Positions 44,110-53,547 of a stretch of 64,000 nucleotides of DNA are shown here, piece by piece. Positions within the stretch are counted from its first letter, which is position 1. Each line of letters begins with the position of its first letter. Under the pieces are notes generated by a model. That model did not search any database. It was not told the DNA's origin and worked only from the letters and a program-made list of their open reading frames with translations. This stretch comes from Bacteroidaceae bacterium (GTDB lineage: Bacteria; Bacteroidota; Bacteroidia; Bacteroidales; Bacteroidaceae). Made by a program: the position numbers and the translations under genes. The stretch is taken from NCBI GenBank assembly GCA_017469525.1, contig JAFUGG010000057.1:1-64000 (forward strand), in the 5' to 3' direction.

Positions 44110-44589
44110 TTAATATGGTAAACTTGCTAACATTTGTGCGAGGCCATCAACGCCTTGTTCGAGTTTCTTGCCTACCATTTGGCGGATGAAGAAGTTCAGG
44201 TCGGCTTTGACGGTAAGACGCATGGCACACTCATTCTCGCTTTGCGGAAGCAGTTGAATCCACATATTTGCTGCTACAGGTATCCCTTCGGCAGCAAACT
44301 TGATAGTCTTTTCCGGCTCGCGCTCAATGATACGCAATGTGGCTGTACCTACTGGGGTCTGGCCCGAGACGGAATCTGTGTCGAACTGCAACGAGCGCAA
44401 CTTCTCGACAACCTGTTCCAGTTGCTCAGGGGAAACCTTATCGCCTGCCTGCTGCTTAATGCGCTCCATCGCTTCAGAATTATCGAGCCCTTGCTGAATG
44501 ACAGCCAGGTTATTGAGGTCTGCCAATCGCTCATAGACGCGTCCGATGGGAGCGTATATCTTCTTAACTTCGCTTTTATATTCAGTCAT
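44110..44589 (-). CDS. SRPBCC (START/Bet v1-like) family protein (159 aa)
   Basis: The sequence begins MTEYKSEVKKIYAPIGRVYE and has the family shape: a first strand with SEVKKIYAPIGRVYERLADL, internal beta strands (TATLRIIEREPEKTIKFAAE, ANMWIQLLPQSENECAMRLT) and a long C-terminal helix (VGKKLEQGVDGLAQML). The fold binds hydrophobic ligands; the ligand is unknown. It sits between pyrE and argH with 10 nt on either side. The start was set at 44589; the longer frame would begin inside pyrE. Confidence 0.82.
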   Translation of the reverse strand: MTEYKSEVKKIYAPIGRVYERLADLNNLAVIQQGLDNSEAMERIKQQAGDKVSPEQLEQVVEKLRSLQFDTDSVSGQTPVGTATLRIIEREPEKTIKFAAEGIPVAANMWIQLLPQSENECAMRLTVKADLNFFIRQMVGKKLEQGVDGLAQMLASLPY

Positions 44590-44599
44590 CTTGTATTTA

Positions 44600-45235
44600 C
44601 TATTTGTTCCAGTTTGCTGGGTCCTTGCGCCATTCGTGGAGAGTTGCAACGTCTTCTTCCTTGATGTAACCCGTTTTGAGTGCTTCTGCTACGACGGCTT
44701 CGTAGTTGGTGAGTGTGAGGAGCTTGACGCCAGCTGCCTTGAAGGCTTCTTCTGCAACGGGGAAGCCATAGGTATAGGACGCCACCATGCCCACTACCTC
44801 ACAGCCTGCTTTCCTGAGCGCCTCGACAGCCTTGAGGCTGCTGCCGCCTGTGCTGATGAGGTCCTCGACCACCACGACCTTCATACCTGGCCTGAGTTCG
44901 CCCTCGATGAGGTTCTCCATTCCGTGATCCTTTGGCTTGCTGCGGACGTATGCAAAGGGAAGACTTAAAGCATCGGCCACCAAAGCGCCTTGTGCGATGG
45001 CACCTGTGGCAACGCCTGCCACGCCTTCTGCCTCGGGGAACTGCTCCATGACGAGTCGCGTCAGCTCCACCTTGACGAAACTACGAAGGTCGGGGAAGGA
45101 GAGGGTCTTGCGGTTGTCGCAATAGAAGGGACTCTTCCAGCCGCTTGCCCATGTAAAGGGGTTGCCTGGCTGAAGTTTGATGGCTTTCACTTCGAGCAGT
45201 TTGGCTGCAAAGATTGATTCAACGTTGTTCACCAT
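44600..45235 (-). CDS. pyrE: Orotate phosphoribosyltransferase (211 aa)
   Basis: PyrE transfers ribose 5-phosphate from PRPP to orotate, giving OMP in pyrimidine synthesis. The PRPP-binding loop is clear (MKVVVVEDLISTGGSSLKAV), and FTWASGWKSPFYCDNRKTLS near residue 27 and the Lys-rich PRPP loop YVRSKPKDHG are characteristic. It is the first gene of the - strand operon, with a TAACTTTGT element about 70 nt upstream. Confidence 0.96.
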   Translation of the reverse strand: MVNNVESIFAAKLLEVKAIKLQPGNPFTWASGWKSPFYCDNRKTLSFPDLRSFVKVELTRLVMEQFPEAEGVAGVATGAIAQGALVADALSLPFAYVRSKPKDHGMENLIEGELRPGMKVVVVEDLISTGGSSLKAVEALRKAGCEVVGMVASYTYGFPVAEEAFKAAGVKLLTLTNYEAVVAEALKTGYIKEEDVATLHEWRKDPANWNK

Positions 45236-45305
45236 AGTTATTTGTTATTTAGCGTAAGTTCGACGAAAATAATTGTCTGAATACATGGCGCTATAAACAC
45301 CGAAT

Positions 45306-45314
45306 ACAAAGTTA
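45306..45314 (-). promoter_or_regulatory. TAACTTTGT -7 element of the pyrE operon
   Basis: On the - strand TAACTTTGT (45306-45314) lies about 70 nt before the pyrE start. A matching TTTG box is not obvious. No reading frame of note is in the 264-nt gap. Confidence 0.6.
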
Positions 45315-45428
45315 CGGAAATTTTCTTTATGGCAGTCGAATTACACGAAGTTTTTTGCCGTATGTTAGGCAAATATACTCTTCATGCCCCGAAATGGCAG
45401 GAAAGAAGTCTTGCTGCGGGGTATGAAA

Positions 45429-45478
45429 ACTGCTTCCAGACATTCTCTGGGGCCAGAGTATGCCTGGAAGCAGTCATA
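45429..45478 (-). terminator. Long hairpin terminator of the Tat-phosphoesterase gene
   Basis: ACTGCTTCCAG (45429-45439) pairs with CTGGAAGCAGT (45464-45474), and an inner stem CTCTGG-GG-CCAGAG (45444-45457) continues the helix. In the - direction the stem is followed by TTTTC. It lies 26 nt after the stop at 45500. Confidence 0.75.
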
Positions 45479-45499
45479 GCAAGGTATTACGTAGGTGTG

Positions 45500-47920
45500 T
45501 CAGCTTCTGAACACCTTTTTGCCGTTCCTGATGTAGAGTCCTGGCTCGTTCATGCTGGCGGTACGGGTGCCGTTGAGGCGGTAGATGATGTTCTGCTGGC
45601 TGTTCTCCTTTATCTCGTTCAGGGCATCGTCGTCGCTTGTGACGGTCAGGGTCAGGGACTTCGATATGGGTTCGCCGTCGATGCAGATGCAGTACTCATG
45701 CTGTCCGGCTGCAAGGCCAGTGAGTGTGATGTTGCCTTCTTCTGTATCGAGAGGCATCACTTCCTGCCAGGCGTCGTCCTGCTTGATGCAGAGCTTGGCA
45801 CCGAGTGCAGGATGGAGCCCGCTGTAGTGCATCGTGATTTCATCGCCTGCCTGATATTCCGTCTTGTCCGCACGGAGCCGTGCCGGAGTGCCAATGGCGA
45901 AGTAGCAACGGTCGAAGGGCTCGGTGTAGTCGTCGGCCATGAAGTAACCCACAAAGTAGATGCCTTCGGACAGGGGTGCTGTCCAGTTGTTCGTACCACT
46001 TACGTTCAGTCGAAGCGTGCCGTTAACCTTTGTGTTGTAGAGCCATGTGGGGCACTTCACGTCCTTTGGCACGAGTCCGGCCTGGTAGATGCCCACCCAG
46101 TCTTTGCTGATGTTGGGAGCATTCGCGAGTGTTATGACGATGGCATTTCCTACGTTATATACGCGTTTGTCGGGCGTCATGGAGAACGTTGCGGGGTCGA
46201 AAGCCCGATTGGTCACAAAGAGAGGAATGCGAGGCGAGCACTCTGAGTAGCCTCCGTCTTGGAATAGCACGGCAAAGTACTCCCCAGCAGCAGAGAGACT
46301 GAGGCTCAATGTGCCTGCCGCAACTTCTGTATATGCGTAGGTTGCCGATGTGTCGCTCGAGCCTGGGGTTTTGCCTTTGGCGTAAATGCCGAGCCATGCT
46401 TCTGTGCCGACAGGAACGCCGCTGAAGGTAGCCTGAATGGTCTCGTTCACCTTGTAGAACTGCTTGTCGAGCGAGAGGGTCGAGATGTATGAGGCAATGG
46501 TGCTGTCCACCCAGTCCGAATAGATGGGGGCTCCTTTGGCTCCGAAGCAGTTGCATGGACGCACGGCAAAGCGATAAGCGAAATCTTTGGGCAGTTCGCT
46601 CTCGCCAAAGACGCAGACGACTTCGCCCTCTTCCTTGTTCTCGCCGAGGTAGCACTTGGGCGAGAAGACGCGCTTCGTAGCGGTAACATGACGAACATCG
46701 AGCCAGTCGTATTCCACCTGAACCTCGTAGTCGAAGGCACGCACGCCGGCGTTCTTCTTCAGGACGGTCGGGAAGTGAACCGTCACCTGCTTCTGCGAGG
46801 TGCCATAACGATCGGCGCCTGAGCCTCCGGTAACAGTAACCTTCGTGCCCGCGGGGAATTGCGGAATGGCAGCCGTCTTGGCACGATTCTCAAAGGAAAG
46901 TGGTTGAGTAACCGAGATGGGCCAGGGAAGATACCAAGCCTCGCCGATGGGTTCGTCATAGACAAACTCGCGCTTCTCGAACGTGATAGCCGAATCATAG
47001 ACGCGCATCACCATTCCCTGACGTCCGTCCTGCGGGTCCATCTTCGCCATCTGCGAAGGCGGCTTGGCAGACCAATCGTCCTGATAGGTGTTTTCGCGTG
47101 CCGGCATCGGGTAAAGGTACTTGAGCGAGGAGGTTCCAATGCTGGTGAAACTGCCCTGCCAAAGGTCGCGGTCGTCGTCGAGAGGCGAGTGCGAGTGGCC
47201 GGAGAACGCGACAGCATTGGGATAATTGCTGAGCAACTTTGTCACCGTTCCGTCGTCTCTGCCCCAAGCCCACGCGCAGTTGCAGGTATCTTTGGGGTGT
47301 GGATGCTGAATGTAGAAGAAGGGTTTCCCATCAGCCGTCAGCTCGGAATTGTGTTCCTCGAGGAAGTCAGCGAGTCCCGAGATGTGGCTCTGGTTCTCCC
47401 AATGCGCGCCGATGAAGTGGTAGCCCTTGATGGTCTTCATCCAGATGGGCTGATAGTCTTCCTTGAAACATTGCTTCCAAGCGGCCGCAGCCTGTCGTCC
47501 GATGCCTTGCGCTTGCGCCGTCTCAGCCCCGACACTGCTGATGGTCCCGCCCCAGGTATAGGCCTCCATGTCGTGGTTGCCGTAGATGAAGAGCTGAACC
47601 GTCTCTTTTCCATCTATGCCTTTGTTGTTCGGAAAGACTTGGAACCAAGCATTCGCCACCACTTGCAACTGCGGCAGGAGTCCCTGGTCGGCCATGTCGC
47701 CAGCGATGATGACACCGTCCACCTTCAGACTTCTAAAGTATTCGAGGGTGTGAATGAATGTTGCGGCTGTGTCTGCTCCACGGAGATGGATGTCGCTGAC
47801 AATGCCGATTACGAGGTTTGGATTGCCCAAAGTGGCAATCGTCTCAGCGAGGGCAGGCGAACCCAAATAGGCTGCTCCGGCAAGGGCGGTACTGCGCCTC
47901 AGAAATTCTCTTCTGTTCAT
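45500..47920 (-). CDS. Tat-exported metallophosphoesterase with C-terminal sandwich domains (806 aa)
   Basis: The signal MNRREFLRRSTALAGAAYLG has a twin-arginine motif, so the enzyme is probably exported folded. Calcineurin-type motifs follow in order: GIVSDIHLRG (about 39-48), VIIAGDMADQG, LFIYGNHDME and VAFSGHSHSPLDD (near 240). The remaining about 480 residues are beta-sandwich domains, the last ending in the tail IYRLNGTRTASMNEPGLYIR, then NGKKVFRS, like the esterase at 14790. The substrate is unknown; related proteins act on phosphodiesters or nucleotides. The start at 47920 is supported by the TATCTTTGC promoter at 47940. Confidence 0.87.
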   Translation of the reverse strand: MNRREFLRRSTALAGAAYLGSPALAETIATLGNPNLVIGIVSDIHLRGADTAATFIHTLEYFRSLKVDGVIIAGDMADQGLLPQLQVVANAWFQVFPNNKGIDGKETVQLFIYGNHDMEAYTWGGTISSVGAETAQAQGIGRQAAAAWKQCFKEDYQPIWMKTIKGYHFIGAHWENQSHISGLADFLEEHNSELTADGKPFFYIQHPHPKDTCNCAWAWGRDDGTVTKLLSNYPNAVAFSGHSHSPLDDDRDLWQGSFTSIGTSSLKYLYPMPARENTYQDDWSAKPPSQMAKMDPQDGRQGMVMRVYDSAITFEKREFVYDEPIGEAWYLPWPISVTQPLSFENRAKTAAIPQFPAGTKVTVTGGSGADRYGTSQKQVTVHFPTVLKKNAGVRAFDYEVQVEYDWLDVRHVTATKRVFSPKCYLGENKEEGEVVCVFGESELPKDFAYRFAVRPCNCFGAKGAPIYSDWVDSTIASYISTLSLDKQFYKVNETIQATFSGVPVGTEAWLGIYAKGKTPGSSDTSATYAYTEVAAGTLSLSLSAAGEYFAVLFQDGGYSECSPRIPLFVTNRAFDPATFSMTPDKRVYNVGNAIVITLANAPNISKDWVGIYQAGLVPKDVKCPTWLYNTKVNGTLRLNVSGTNNWTAPLSEGIYFVGYFMADDYTEPFDRCYFAIGTPARLRADKTEYQAGDEITMHYSGLHPALGAKLCIKQDDAWQEVMPLDTEEGNITLTGLAAGQHEYCICIDGEPISKSLTLTVTSDDDALNEIKENSQQNIIYRLNGTRTASMNEPGLYIRNGKKVFRS

Positions 47921-47939
47921 AACATTTATATAATGCGCT

Positions 47940-47985
47940 GCAAAGATACGCAAAATAGTTCAAAGTTCAAAGTTCGAAGTTCAAA
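47940..47985 (-). promoter_or_regulatory. Promoter whose -33 box comes from an AGTTCAA heptad repeat
   Basis: On the - strand the -7 element is TATCTTTGC (47940-47948). AGTTCAA repeats with perfect 7-bp period run from 47957 to 47984, giving TTTGAAC on the - strand. One copy puts TTTG at 47968-47971, exactly 19 nt upstream of the -7 element. Confidence 0.7.
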
Positions 47986-48519
47986 GTTTTTGTCCGTTCC
48001 CCCGGATTTGCAATACTTGGCAGGGTATATGGGTAACTGTGATGCTTTATGTCTGCAAACTATGAACTTTACAAATTGCCACATAAAATGCCGTTTTTCT
48101 TTCTTTATGCTATTATTGCACACTCCTTAAAAGGGTTAAAAAAGGCACGAAATACGTCGAATTTGCAAACGCAGCACGCCATGTTTGCCAACGCCCTACG
48201 TTAAGTTGGTCAACTTAACGTAGGGCGTTTGATTTTTAACTGCGTTGCTTTTACAGAAGAACTACGTAAAAAAGTGTGCAAAAACACGATGAAATGGCCG
48301 ATTTTGTAAGGTGCAGTTGTCAATTTGACGTTTTCCTCTTCTCGAGCCGTCTTGTAACATCCTGATTCTCAGCACTGGTTCGATTTAAGCGCATTTCTTT
48401 TAAAAAACGACCAAAACCAAATCCGAGACCATTTTAAGCGATTCTGGAGCGTTTGTCAAAAATGCGAGTGTAAGTAAAAATGGCAAATATGTGACAAAAT
48501 GTCAAACGCAATATTGCCA
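47986..48519. other. 534-nt intergenic region with one 22-bp array
   Basis: This AT-rich gap lies between the ATP-grasp gene (stop at 48520, - strand) and the Tat-phosphoesterase promoter. Apart from the repeat array at 48143-48230 I see no gene, tRNA or clear promoter. No likely start plus coding pattern was found on either strand. Confidence 0.6.
48143..48230. repeat. 22-bp-register array ending in a perfect inverted pair
   Basis: Four 22-bp blocks start at 48143, 48165, 48187 and 48209. Blocks three and four are inverted copies: AACGCCCTACGTTAAGTTG and CAACTTAACGTAGGGCGTT, 19 nt each with a GT between. Block two (GCAAACGCAGCACGCC...) keeps the GC(A/C)AAC start and GTTT end. CAACTTAACGT relates it to CAACTCGACGT in the array at 24461. 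Confidence 0.82.
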
Positions 48520-49590
48520 TTAACTAAAGGCTTCGACTTCGGCAGAATAGTGTCCGTAGATGTACTCCACCACCATTCGTCCGTAGCGACCCTGTTCGGC
48601 TACGAGGCAGGAGACGAGTCCCATCGTCCATCGCCAGTTGACTTCTATGCACGGACAGATGCCCTCCTGTGCCAGCATCATGTCGATGCCCACTGGACCC
48701 TCATAGTCGAACCGGCTCAGACGCTCCTCCCACCAGCGTCTTATCTCCTGGAGGTAAGGCAAGGGAATGTATTGTGCCAGCCACGCGAGCTTCTGTCCCT
48801 CGGGCGCCACCCAGTTGCCTAGGTATGCGCCCCGCTCGTTGGTGTAAAAGAGGGACAAGCCTCGATACTCAACTCCGCCCCTGCCGTCGAGCCAGAACTC
48901 AAGGGCGAAGTCGGTCACTTTATGCAGGAACTGCTCCACAACAATGCTTCCCTGAGCCTTCAGAATGCGGCTGGCCCAAGCTTTCAGACCCTCTCCCAGC
49001 CTCTCCCTTGCAGGGAGAGGAGTAGTTACATCAGTTCCCCCCATGTCTCTTTGGCTATCTGCCCCTCTCCCTACAAGGGAGAGGCTGGGAGAGGGTCCGA
49101 TTGGTCCAGGGACTTTTCTAATACCCCTTCCGCTGCTGCTCCATGGCGATTTCAGCAAAGCCTCGCCATACGCGTTTGCAGTTTCCTCTGCCTCCTCGAT
49201 GCTCCGACAAAGGACAGAATTGCCTGCGAAGTGTCCGTCGAGAGGCAATTCGCTTCGAAGCTCCTGCAAGAGAGATACGGCAGTTTGTCTGTGGGAAAGT
49301 TGTCTCAGATGTTCCAACTCCTTCCGGGAAGGTAAAAGCGACTCCTGAACGCCTGCTTGCTTGAGTTGATGACAAAGTGACGGACTCCATCCCCAAGGCA
49401 GGATACGCGTGTCGTCGGGCAGAGAGAGCCGGTCCTCGCCGTTCCATACGATGTCGCTCTCCTCTGCCCACCACTGCGGCAGCCACCAAAGTTCACGCCG
49501 CATCTGCTGGATCTGGACAGGTGGCGTGTAGCCCGGATGCCCGTCGGCAAGGGCCATATCGTTCTCTGGATTGAAGACGTAGAGCGTCAT
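48520..49590 (-). CDS. ATP-grasp-like protein with in-frame palindromic insert (356 aa)
   Basis: An N-terminal domain of about 110 residues (MTLYVFNPENDMALADGHPG) is followed by an ATP-grasp-like fold: ALLKSPWSSSGRGIRKVPGP (the nucleotide-binding Lys and glycine loop, about 145-160) and the metal-binding end GPVGIDMMLAQ, then IEVNWRWTMG. Residues about 164-201 (SPSLSLVGRGAD to LPARERLGEGL) are encoded by a palindromic element inserted right after the first motif. Such enzymes join a carboxylate to an amine or thiol; the substrate is unknown. It starts 3 nt after the stop of the GT/HIT/SpoIID fusion gene, so the two products probably act together. Confidence 0.8.
   Translation of the reverse strand: MTLYVFNPENDMALADGHPGYTPPVQIQQMRRELWWLPQWWAEESDIVWNGEDRLSLPDDTRILPWGWSPSLCHQLKQAGVQESLLPSRKELEHLRQLSHRQTAVSLLQELRSELPLDGHFAGNSVLCRSIEEAEETANAYGEALLKSPWSSSGRGIRKVPGPIGPSPSLSLVGRGADSQRDMGGTDVTTPLPARERLGEGLKAWASRILKAQGSIVVEQFLHKVTDFALEFWLDGRGGVEYRGLSLFYTNERGAYLGNWVAPEGQKLAWLAQYIPLPYLQEIRRWWEERLSRFDYEGPVGIDMMLAQEGICPCIEVNWRWTMGLVSCLVAEQGRYGRMVVEYIYGHYSAEVEAFS
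48987..49097. repeat. In-frame palindromic element inside the ATP-grasp gene
   Basis: Arms GACCCTCTCCCAGCCTCTCC and the near-perfect reverse complement enclose about 35 nt. The 111-bp length keeps the frame. Arms are nearly identical to those in the helicase gene at 40519-40656; the central spacer differs. Confidence 0.9.
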
Positions 49591-49593
49591 AAT

Positions 49594-52500
49594 TCAGGAC
49601 AGACGCTTGATTTGTACGTCTGTGTAGTAGTGCTTGAGGATTTGCTTGTAGCTGAAGCCTCGCTCTCCCATCACGGCAGCACCGATTTGGCAAAGGCCTA
49701 CGCCGTGTCCCCAACCACGTCCGTGAAGGACAAACCGCTGTGGAACACCACCTCTGACGTTCTTCGTCTCGACGGTAAAGGCACTGCTCTTCAGGTGAGA
49801 CGTGCTGAGCAATCGGCGAATCTCAAGTTCCTTGCCGATGATGAAAGCCTTGTCTTTGCCTACGATACGCAGCTTGCTGATGTGTCCGCCTGGTCCTTTC
49901 TCCACAATCTCTAAACCAAGAATTGGTCCCAGGTCCATCTTAAGATGGCTCGTGATGCGTTCGTGGATCTCTTCCTGCGACAGCTCTTCCGTCCATTCAT
50001 AGAAGTCGTGCGTCTCGAGGTCGTAGTCGTAGAGGACCTGTCGAAGTATCTTCTTATCACTTGTGTTGCAGTAGGGGTCTTTGACGGACCGCAGGTAAGG
50101 AACCTCGATGTTCTCCCAACAGTACTGATACTCGTTGGTCTGTCCGCCACAACACTTGCCGAAGCGTGTGTCGCAAACCTTTCCGTCGTACATCAGGACC
50201 TGTCCTCGTGTGGCATTCACGGCTTCCGCAACCTGCGGATTGCTTGCCCTCGTGATGCCTTGATAGCGCTGGCAGTGGTCGTCGGCACAGACGTCGAAGA
50301 TGGTGTGATCCTCGCGGTCGTACCATCGGATGCTCTCGCCTTCGCCTTTGACGAAGGAGAAGAAGGGCGCGGGTTGGTCGGCATGTTCCTGACGTCGCTG
50401 CATCTGTGCATAGAGCCAGCTGCGGCTGATGACTGCGGCTGCTTTCAGGAATTCCAAAGAGCAACTACCTTTCATCTCGCTGCTGATGACGCTCGTCAGG
50501 TAGTCTTCAACAGGCAGGATGTTGATGGCGACAATCTTATCCTCGTCCACTACAAGCTTAAGGATGCCGCTGAAGGTCTGCGATTCCTGCCGCTCCCAAT
50601 GGAACTTCTGCCCGATGGTGACGCCATGAAGGGTAAAGGAAGCGCCATCTTCCTGAGGACGGAAGGTCAGCTCCTGATAGACATTGTCCTTCCATCGGAT
50701 GCCGCCCTCGGTGTATTCTGCTATTTGCTCGCCTGTCACCTCTGTGCCTTTGGCTTGATAAGGACTGTTCATGCAGAAACGGATGGCTGTGTCCTTCATG
50801 ATGCCGACTGATACAACCTGATTGATGGCTGGCATATCGTCCTTCTTCTCTTCTCCATCCGTGGCAGTCTCTTCTGCTTTGTCTGTAAGTTGGGAGATGA
50901 TGGGCTTCAGTTCTTCTTCACTCAATGTCACTTCCCTGAGGATGCTTGTGGCTTTCTCTGCCGTCAGTGCCTCGAAGTCTTGTTGGCGAGGCGTGATGAA
51001 GAGGCCGCACATATCAAGTGCTCCCGGGCTGATGAGGAGTTGCTCGTCGCCTTCTGCATAGTAGCAGTCAGGACGATGCTTGCTGCGAGGGAAGATGAGG
51101 GTAACGATTTCGTCGGGACGGCTTGCAGTTCCTTTCTCTCGCCAGCAGACGATGTTGAGGCGAGGCTCTGTCTCGTTGCCAATCACGGGCAAAGCTTTAT
51201 AGACACGCTGGCAGAGCAGGCTGTCGCTTTCGGCAGGCATACTGCGGATGACGAAGACGGGGCAGGGATAGTCCTCCAGGAGGTAGAGGCCGCAGCGGCT
51301 GCCCACGTTGCCTGCTTCCTCCATAGTGGCAGCCTGTTCGCCCGTCAGGGGATAGAGCTTGCGGAGCTTGTTCTCGTACATCGACCAGTCGCGCTCCAGC
51401 GGCACGATGCCTCGGCTGCCTGCCTGCAAGTGCATGTGGTCGGGACAGGATGCTCCGCAGAGCGGTCCGTTGTAGAAGACAATATGGTGCGACATCTCCC
51501 ACGCCAGCCGACGCATCGTGCCGAACGAGCTGTAGATGCTCTGCGGCGTGTGCCGGCGCATGGGGATGGTGAAGTGCTGAGGCAGAATGGGGTAGGGGTT
51601 GACAAGAATCTGATAATGCCTCTCCGTCATCAGCTTGTGTTGCTCCTTCGGGCGGTTCTTGTCGCAGAGGAAGCAGGGGCGTTCACTGATGGTCTTCTTA
51701 TCGATAGATGCAGCAGTCGAGACGATGCGGGCAGGGTTCCACTGGGCAGCAAGCCCCCCTCCATCTCCCCCGAAGGGGAGAGCCTTGATGCGTACATGCT
51801 CTCTTGCTTCCTTTCTCCCCTCTTCCACGGGAGAGGGGTCGGGGGTGAGGCTCTTGTATCGTTCGGCTGCCTCTGGCCATTCCTGCAATTCCTTCTGGAA
51901 GAAGGCCTCCACCTCCTCGGCACTTACCTCGTGCTGCCAGAGCAGGTTGAGTTGCTGGCGTGCCTTTATCTCGAGGGTGCGCAGGTGGTCCTTGTAGGTG
52001 TTGTTCTTGTTGATTTTGTCCTGACTGAGGGCAGCATCGCTGTTGCCTTCCCAGCGACGGCATAGATAGACTTCGTCGTAGATACGTCCGATGCGGTAGC
52101 GACGGCTTATCATGAGGCCGAGTGCATAGTCTTCTCCATAGCTTGTGTTGGGTATCTGCAGCTCTCTCAAGATGGGCGTGAAGAAGGCACGAGGTGCACC
52201 CAGGCCGTTGATGCGCAGGGCATTGTTGCGTCCGTTCTGCAGTGTCCACTCGCGATGGTCGATGAGGCCAGGCGGAAGGGTGTTCAGCTGGAAGTCGCAC
52301 ATACGGTAGGAGCCGATGACCATAGCTGCTCCTTCTGCATAGAAGGCATCCACCATGCGCTGCAATGTTTGTGGTGAGGAATAGAGGTCGTCGCTGTCGA
52401 GTTGCACGACGAAGCGTCCCACCTGCGGATGATGCACTGCTAGGTTCCAGCAACCGCCGATGCCCAGGTCGTCGCGGTCAGGTATGATATGAATGACACG

Positions 52501-53433
52501 TTCGTCATCTTTGAACTCGTCAATGGCTTCCGTCGTGCCGTCTGTTGAGCCATTATCTACCACGATGAGGTTGAAGGGGAAGGTGGCCTCTTGCTCCAGG
52601 ACACTACGAATGGCATCGCGAATGGTTCGCTCACGGTTGCGGACGGGGATGATGACGGAGGCCTCCACAGCGAACTCACCTTCCGAAAGCTTCACTTCGT
52701 CGTACTCGTCGCCATGCAGGTAGGCGTTCAGGGCACGCAGATGTCGAGTGCATGCTCGCTCCATCTCCACTTGGCGGGCGCGGTTGCGAGGGTCGACGTA
52801 GTCGAACTGTTTCTCTCCGCTGAGCCTCGTGTCGTGCTCCACCTCTGTATAGAGGAACTCATCGATGTGCAGGGGCAGCTGTTTGCGGCTGATGAAGAGG
52901 CGGAGGTCGTAGAGGGCAGCATACTGATAGTGATGCAGGTTTTCCTGACTGGCATACTCCTTCAGCACTTCCGTTCGGAAGAGGAGGAGCGAGCCCATCT
53001 GGAAGTCATCGCGTACGGAGCCGAGCTGGTAGTCAATGAGCCTCACCCCCGTCCCCTCTCCCGCGGGAGAGGGGAGTGACTTACTGCGTACATGTTCTCT
53101 CGCTTCCTTTTCCCCCTCTCCCATGGGAGAGGGGACGGGGGTGAGGCTATAATGGTCGCTATACATCATGAGCGCCTGGCTGTCCTCGGCGATGGTGAGG
53201 AGACGGTCGATGGCGTGATAGCCGAGGCGGAGGGTGTCGTACTTATTATATAATAATGTATAGGGAGCCGTGGCGGTCTCAGCGATGTACTTTATCGTAC
53301 GTGTATTGCCCGGACCGTCCTCCTTCAGGAAGTTGACGCTCTGCACCTGCGGTTCTGCCTTCAGCGCCTCAAGGGTTTCCCTGACTTGTTCGTCGCTCTG
53401 CCAGGGGATGAAGCAATCAATGGAGTGTGTCAT
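49594..53433 (-). CDS. Triple fusion: glycosyltransferase 2, HIT-like (DUF4922-type) and SpoIID domains (1279 aa)
   Basis: Residues about 1-200 look like a degenerate GT-A fold. About 255-500 are a GT2 glycosyltransferase ([44 protein letters not shown] for the DxD). About 570-870 carry a HIT/Ap4A-phosphorylase-like motif [10 protein letters not shown] (near 667), of the type I would assign to DUF4922. About 895-1279 are a SpoIID/LytB domain ([20 protein letters not shown] and [15 protein letters not shown]). No signal peptide precedes this chain, odd for SpoIID, whose known members cut cell-wall glycan outside the membrane. Start 53433 is preferred since the promoter at 53466 excludes the longer frame. 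Two palindromic inserts lie at about 96-131 and 528-560. Confidence 0.85.
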   Translation of the reverse strand: MTHSIDCFIPWQSDEQVRETLEALKAEPQVQSVNFLKEDGPGNTRTIKYIAETATAPYTLLYNKYDTLRLGYHAIDRLLTIAEDSQALMMYSDHYSLTPVPSPMGEGEKEAREHVRSKSLPSPAGEGTGVRLIDYQLGSVRDDFQMGSLLLFRTEVLKEYASQENLHHYQYAALYDLRLFISRKQLPLHIDEFLYTEVEHDTRLSGEKQFDYVDPRNRARQVEMERACTRHLRALNAYLHGDEYDEVKLSEGEFAVEASVIIPVRNRERTIRDAIRSVLEQEATFPFNLIVVDNGSTDGTTEAIDEFKDDERVIHIIPDRDDLGIGGCWNLAVHHPQVGRFVVQLDSDDLYSSPQTLQRMVDAFYAEGAAMVIGSYRMCDFQLNTLPPGLIDHREWTLQNGRNNALRINGLGAPRAFFTPILRELQIPNTSYGEDYALGLMISRRYRIGRIYDEVYLCRRWEGNSDAALSQDKINKNNTYKDHLRTLEIKARQQLNLLWQHEVSAEEVEAFFQKELQEWPEAAERYKSLTPDPSPVEEGRKEAREHVRIKALPFGGDGGGLAAQWNPARIVSTAASIDKKTISERPCFLCDKNRPKEQHKLMTERHYQILVNPYPILPQHFTIPMRRHTPQSIYSSFGTMRRLAWEMSHHIVFYNGPLCGASCPDHMHLQAGSRGIVPLERDWSMYENKLRKLYPLTGEQAATMEEAGNVGSRCGLYLLEDYPCPVFVIRSMPAESDSLLCQRVYKALPVIGNETEPRLNIVCWREKGTASRPDEIVTLIFPRSKHRPDCYYAEGDEQLLISPGALDMCGLFITPRQQDFEALTAEKATSILREVTLSEEELKPIISQLTDKAEETATDGEEKKDDMPAINQVVSVGIMKDTAIRFCMNSPYQAKGTEVTGEQIAEYTEGGIRWKDNVYQELTFRPQEDGASFTLHGVTIGQKFHWERQESQTFSGILKLVVDEDKIVAINILPVEDYLTSVISSEMKGSCSLEFLKAAAVISRSWLYAQMQRRQEHADQPAPFFSFVKGEGESIRWYDREDHTIFDVCADDHCQRYQGITRASNPQVAEAVNATRGQVLMYDGKVCDTRFGKCCGGQTNEYQYCWENIEVPYLRSVKDPYCNTSDKKILRQVLYDYDLETHDFYEWTEELSQEEIHERITSHLKMDLGPILGLEIVEKGPGGHISKLRIVGKDKAFIIGKELEIRRLLSTSHLKSSAFTVETKNVRGGVPQRFVLHGRGWGHGVGLCQIGAAVMGERGFSYKQILKHYYTDVQIKRLS
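51754..51850. repeat. In-frame palindromic element, second copy in the triple-fusion gene
   Basis: CTCCCCTCTTCCACGGGAGA and the reverse arm near 51754-51785 flank a spacer containing GCGTACATGCTCTC. The spacer matches that of the element at 53041-53146, so the two are copies of one element. It is translated as [20 protein letters not shown]. Confidence 0.85.
53041..53146. repeat. In-frame palindromic element, first copy in the triple-fusion gene
   Basis: CCTCACCCCCGTCCCCTCTC (53041) and its near-perfect inverted arm (ending 53146) each hold CTCTCCC-N-GGGAGAG hairpins. The spacer shares GCGTACATG, then TCTCTYGCTTCCTTT with the copy at 51754. It is translated as [20 protein letters not shown]. 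Confidence 0.9.
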
Positions 53434-53465
53434 CTGATTATTTGCCTTTTTACGTTTATTCTTTT

Positions 53466-53474
53466 GCAAAGATA
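53466..53474 (-). promoter_or_regulatory. TATCTTTGC -7 element of the triple-fusion gene
   Basis: On the - strand TATCTTTGC (53466-53474) lies 32 nt upstream of the ATG at 53433 and overlaps the alternative start at 53469, which it therefore excludes. No clear TTTG box is seen. Confidence 0.65.
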
Positions 53475-53547
53475 CGATTTTTAAGTGAGAAATCGTACAG
53501 TTGTAAGAAAAAAGAATAAAAAGAGCCTATCTTGCCAGTCCACTTGC

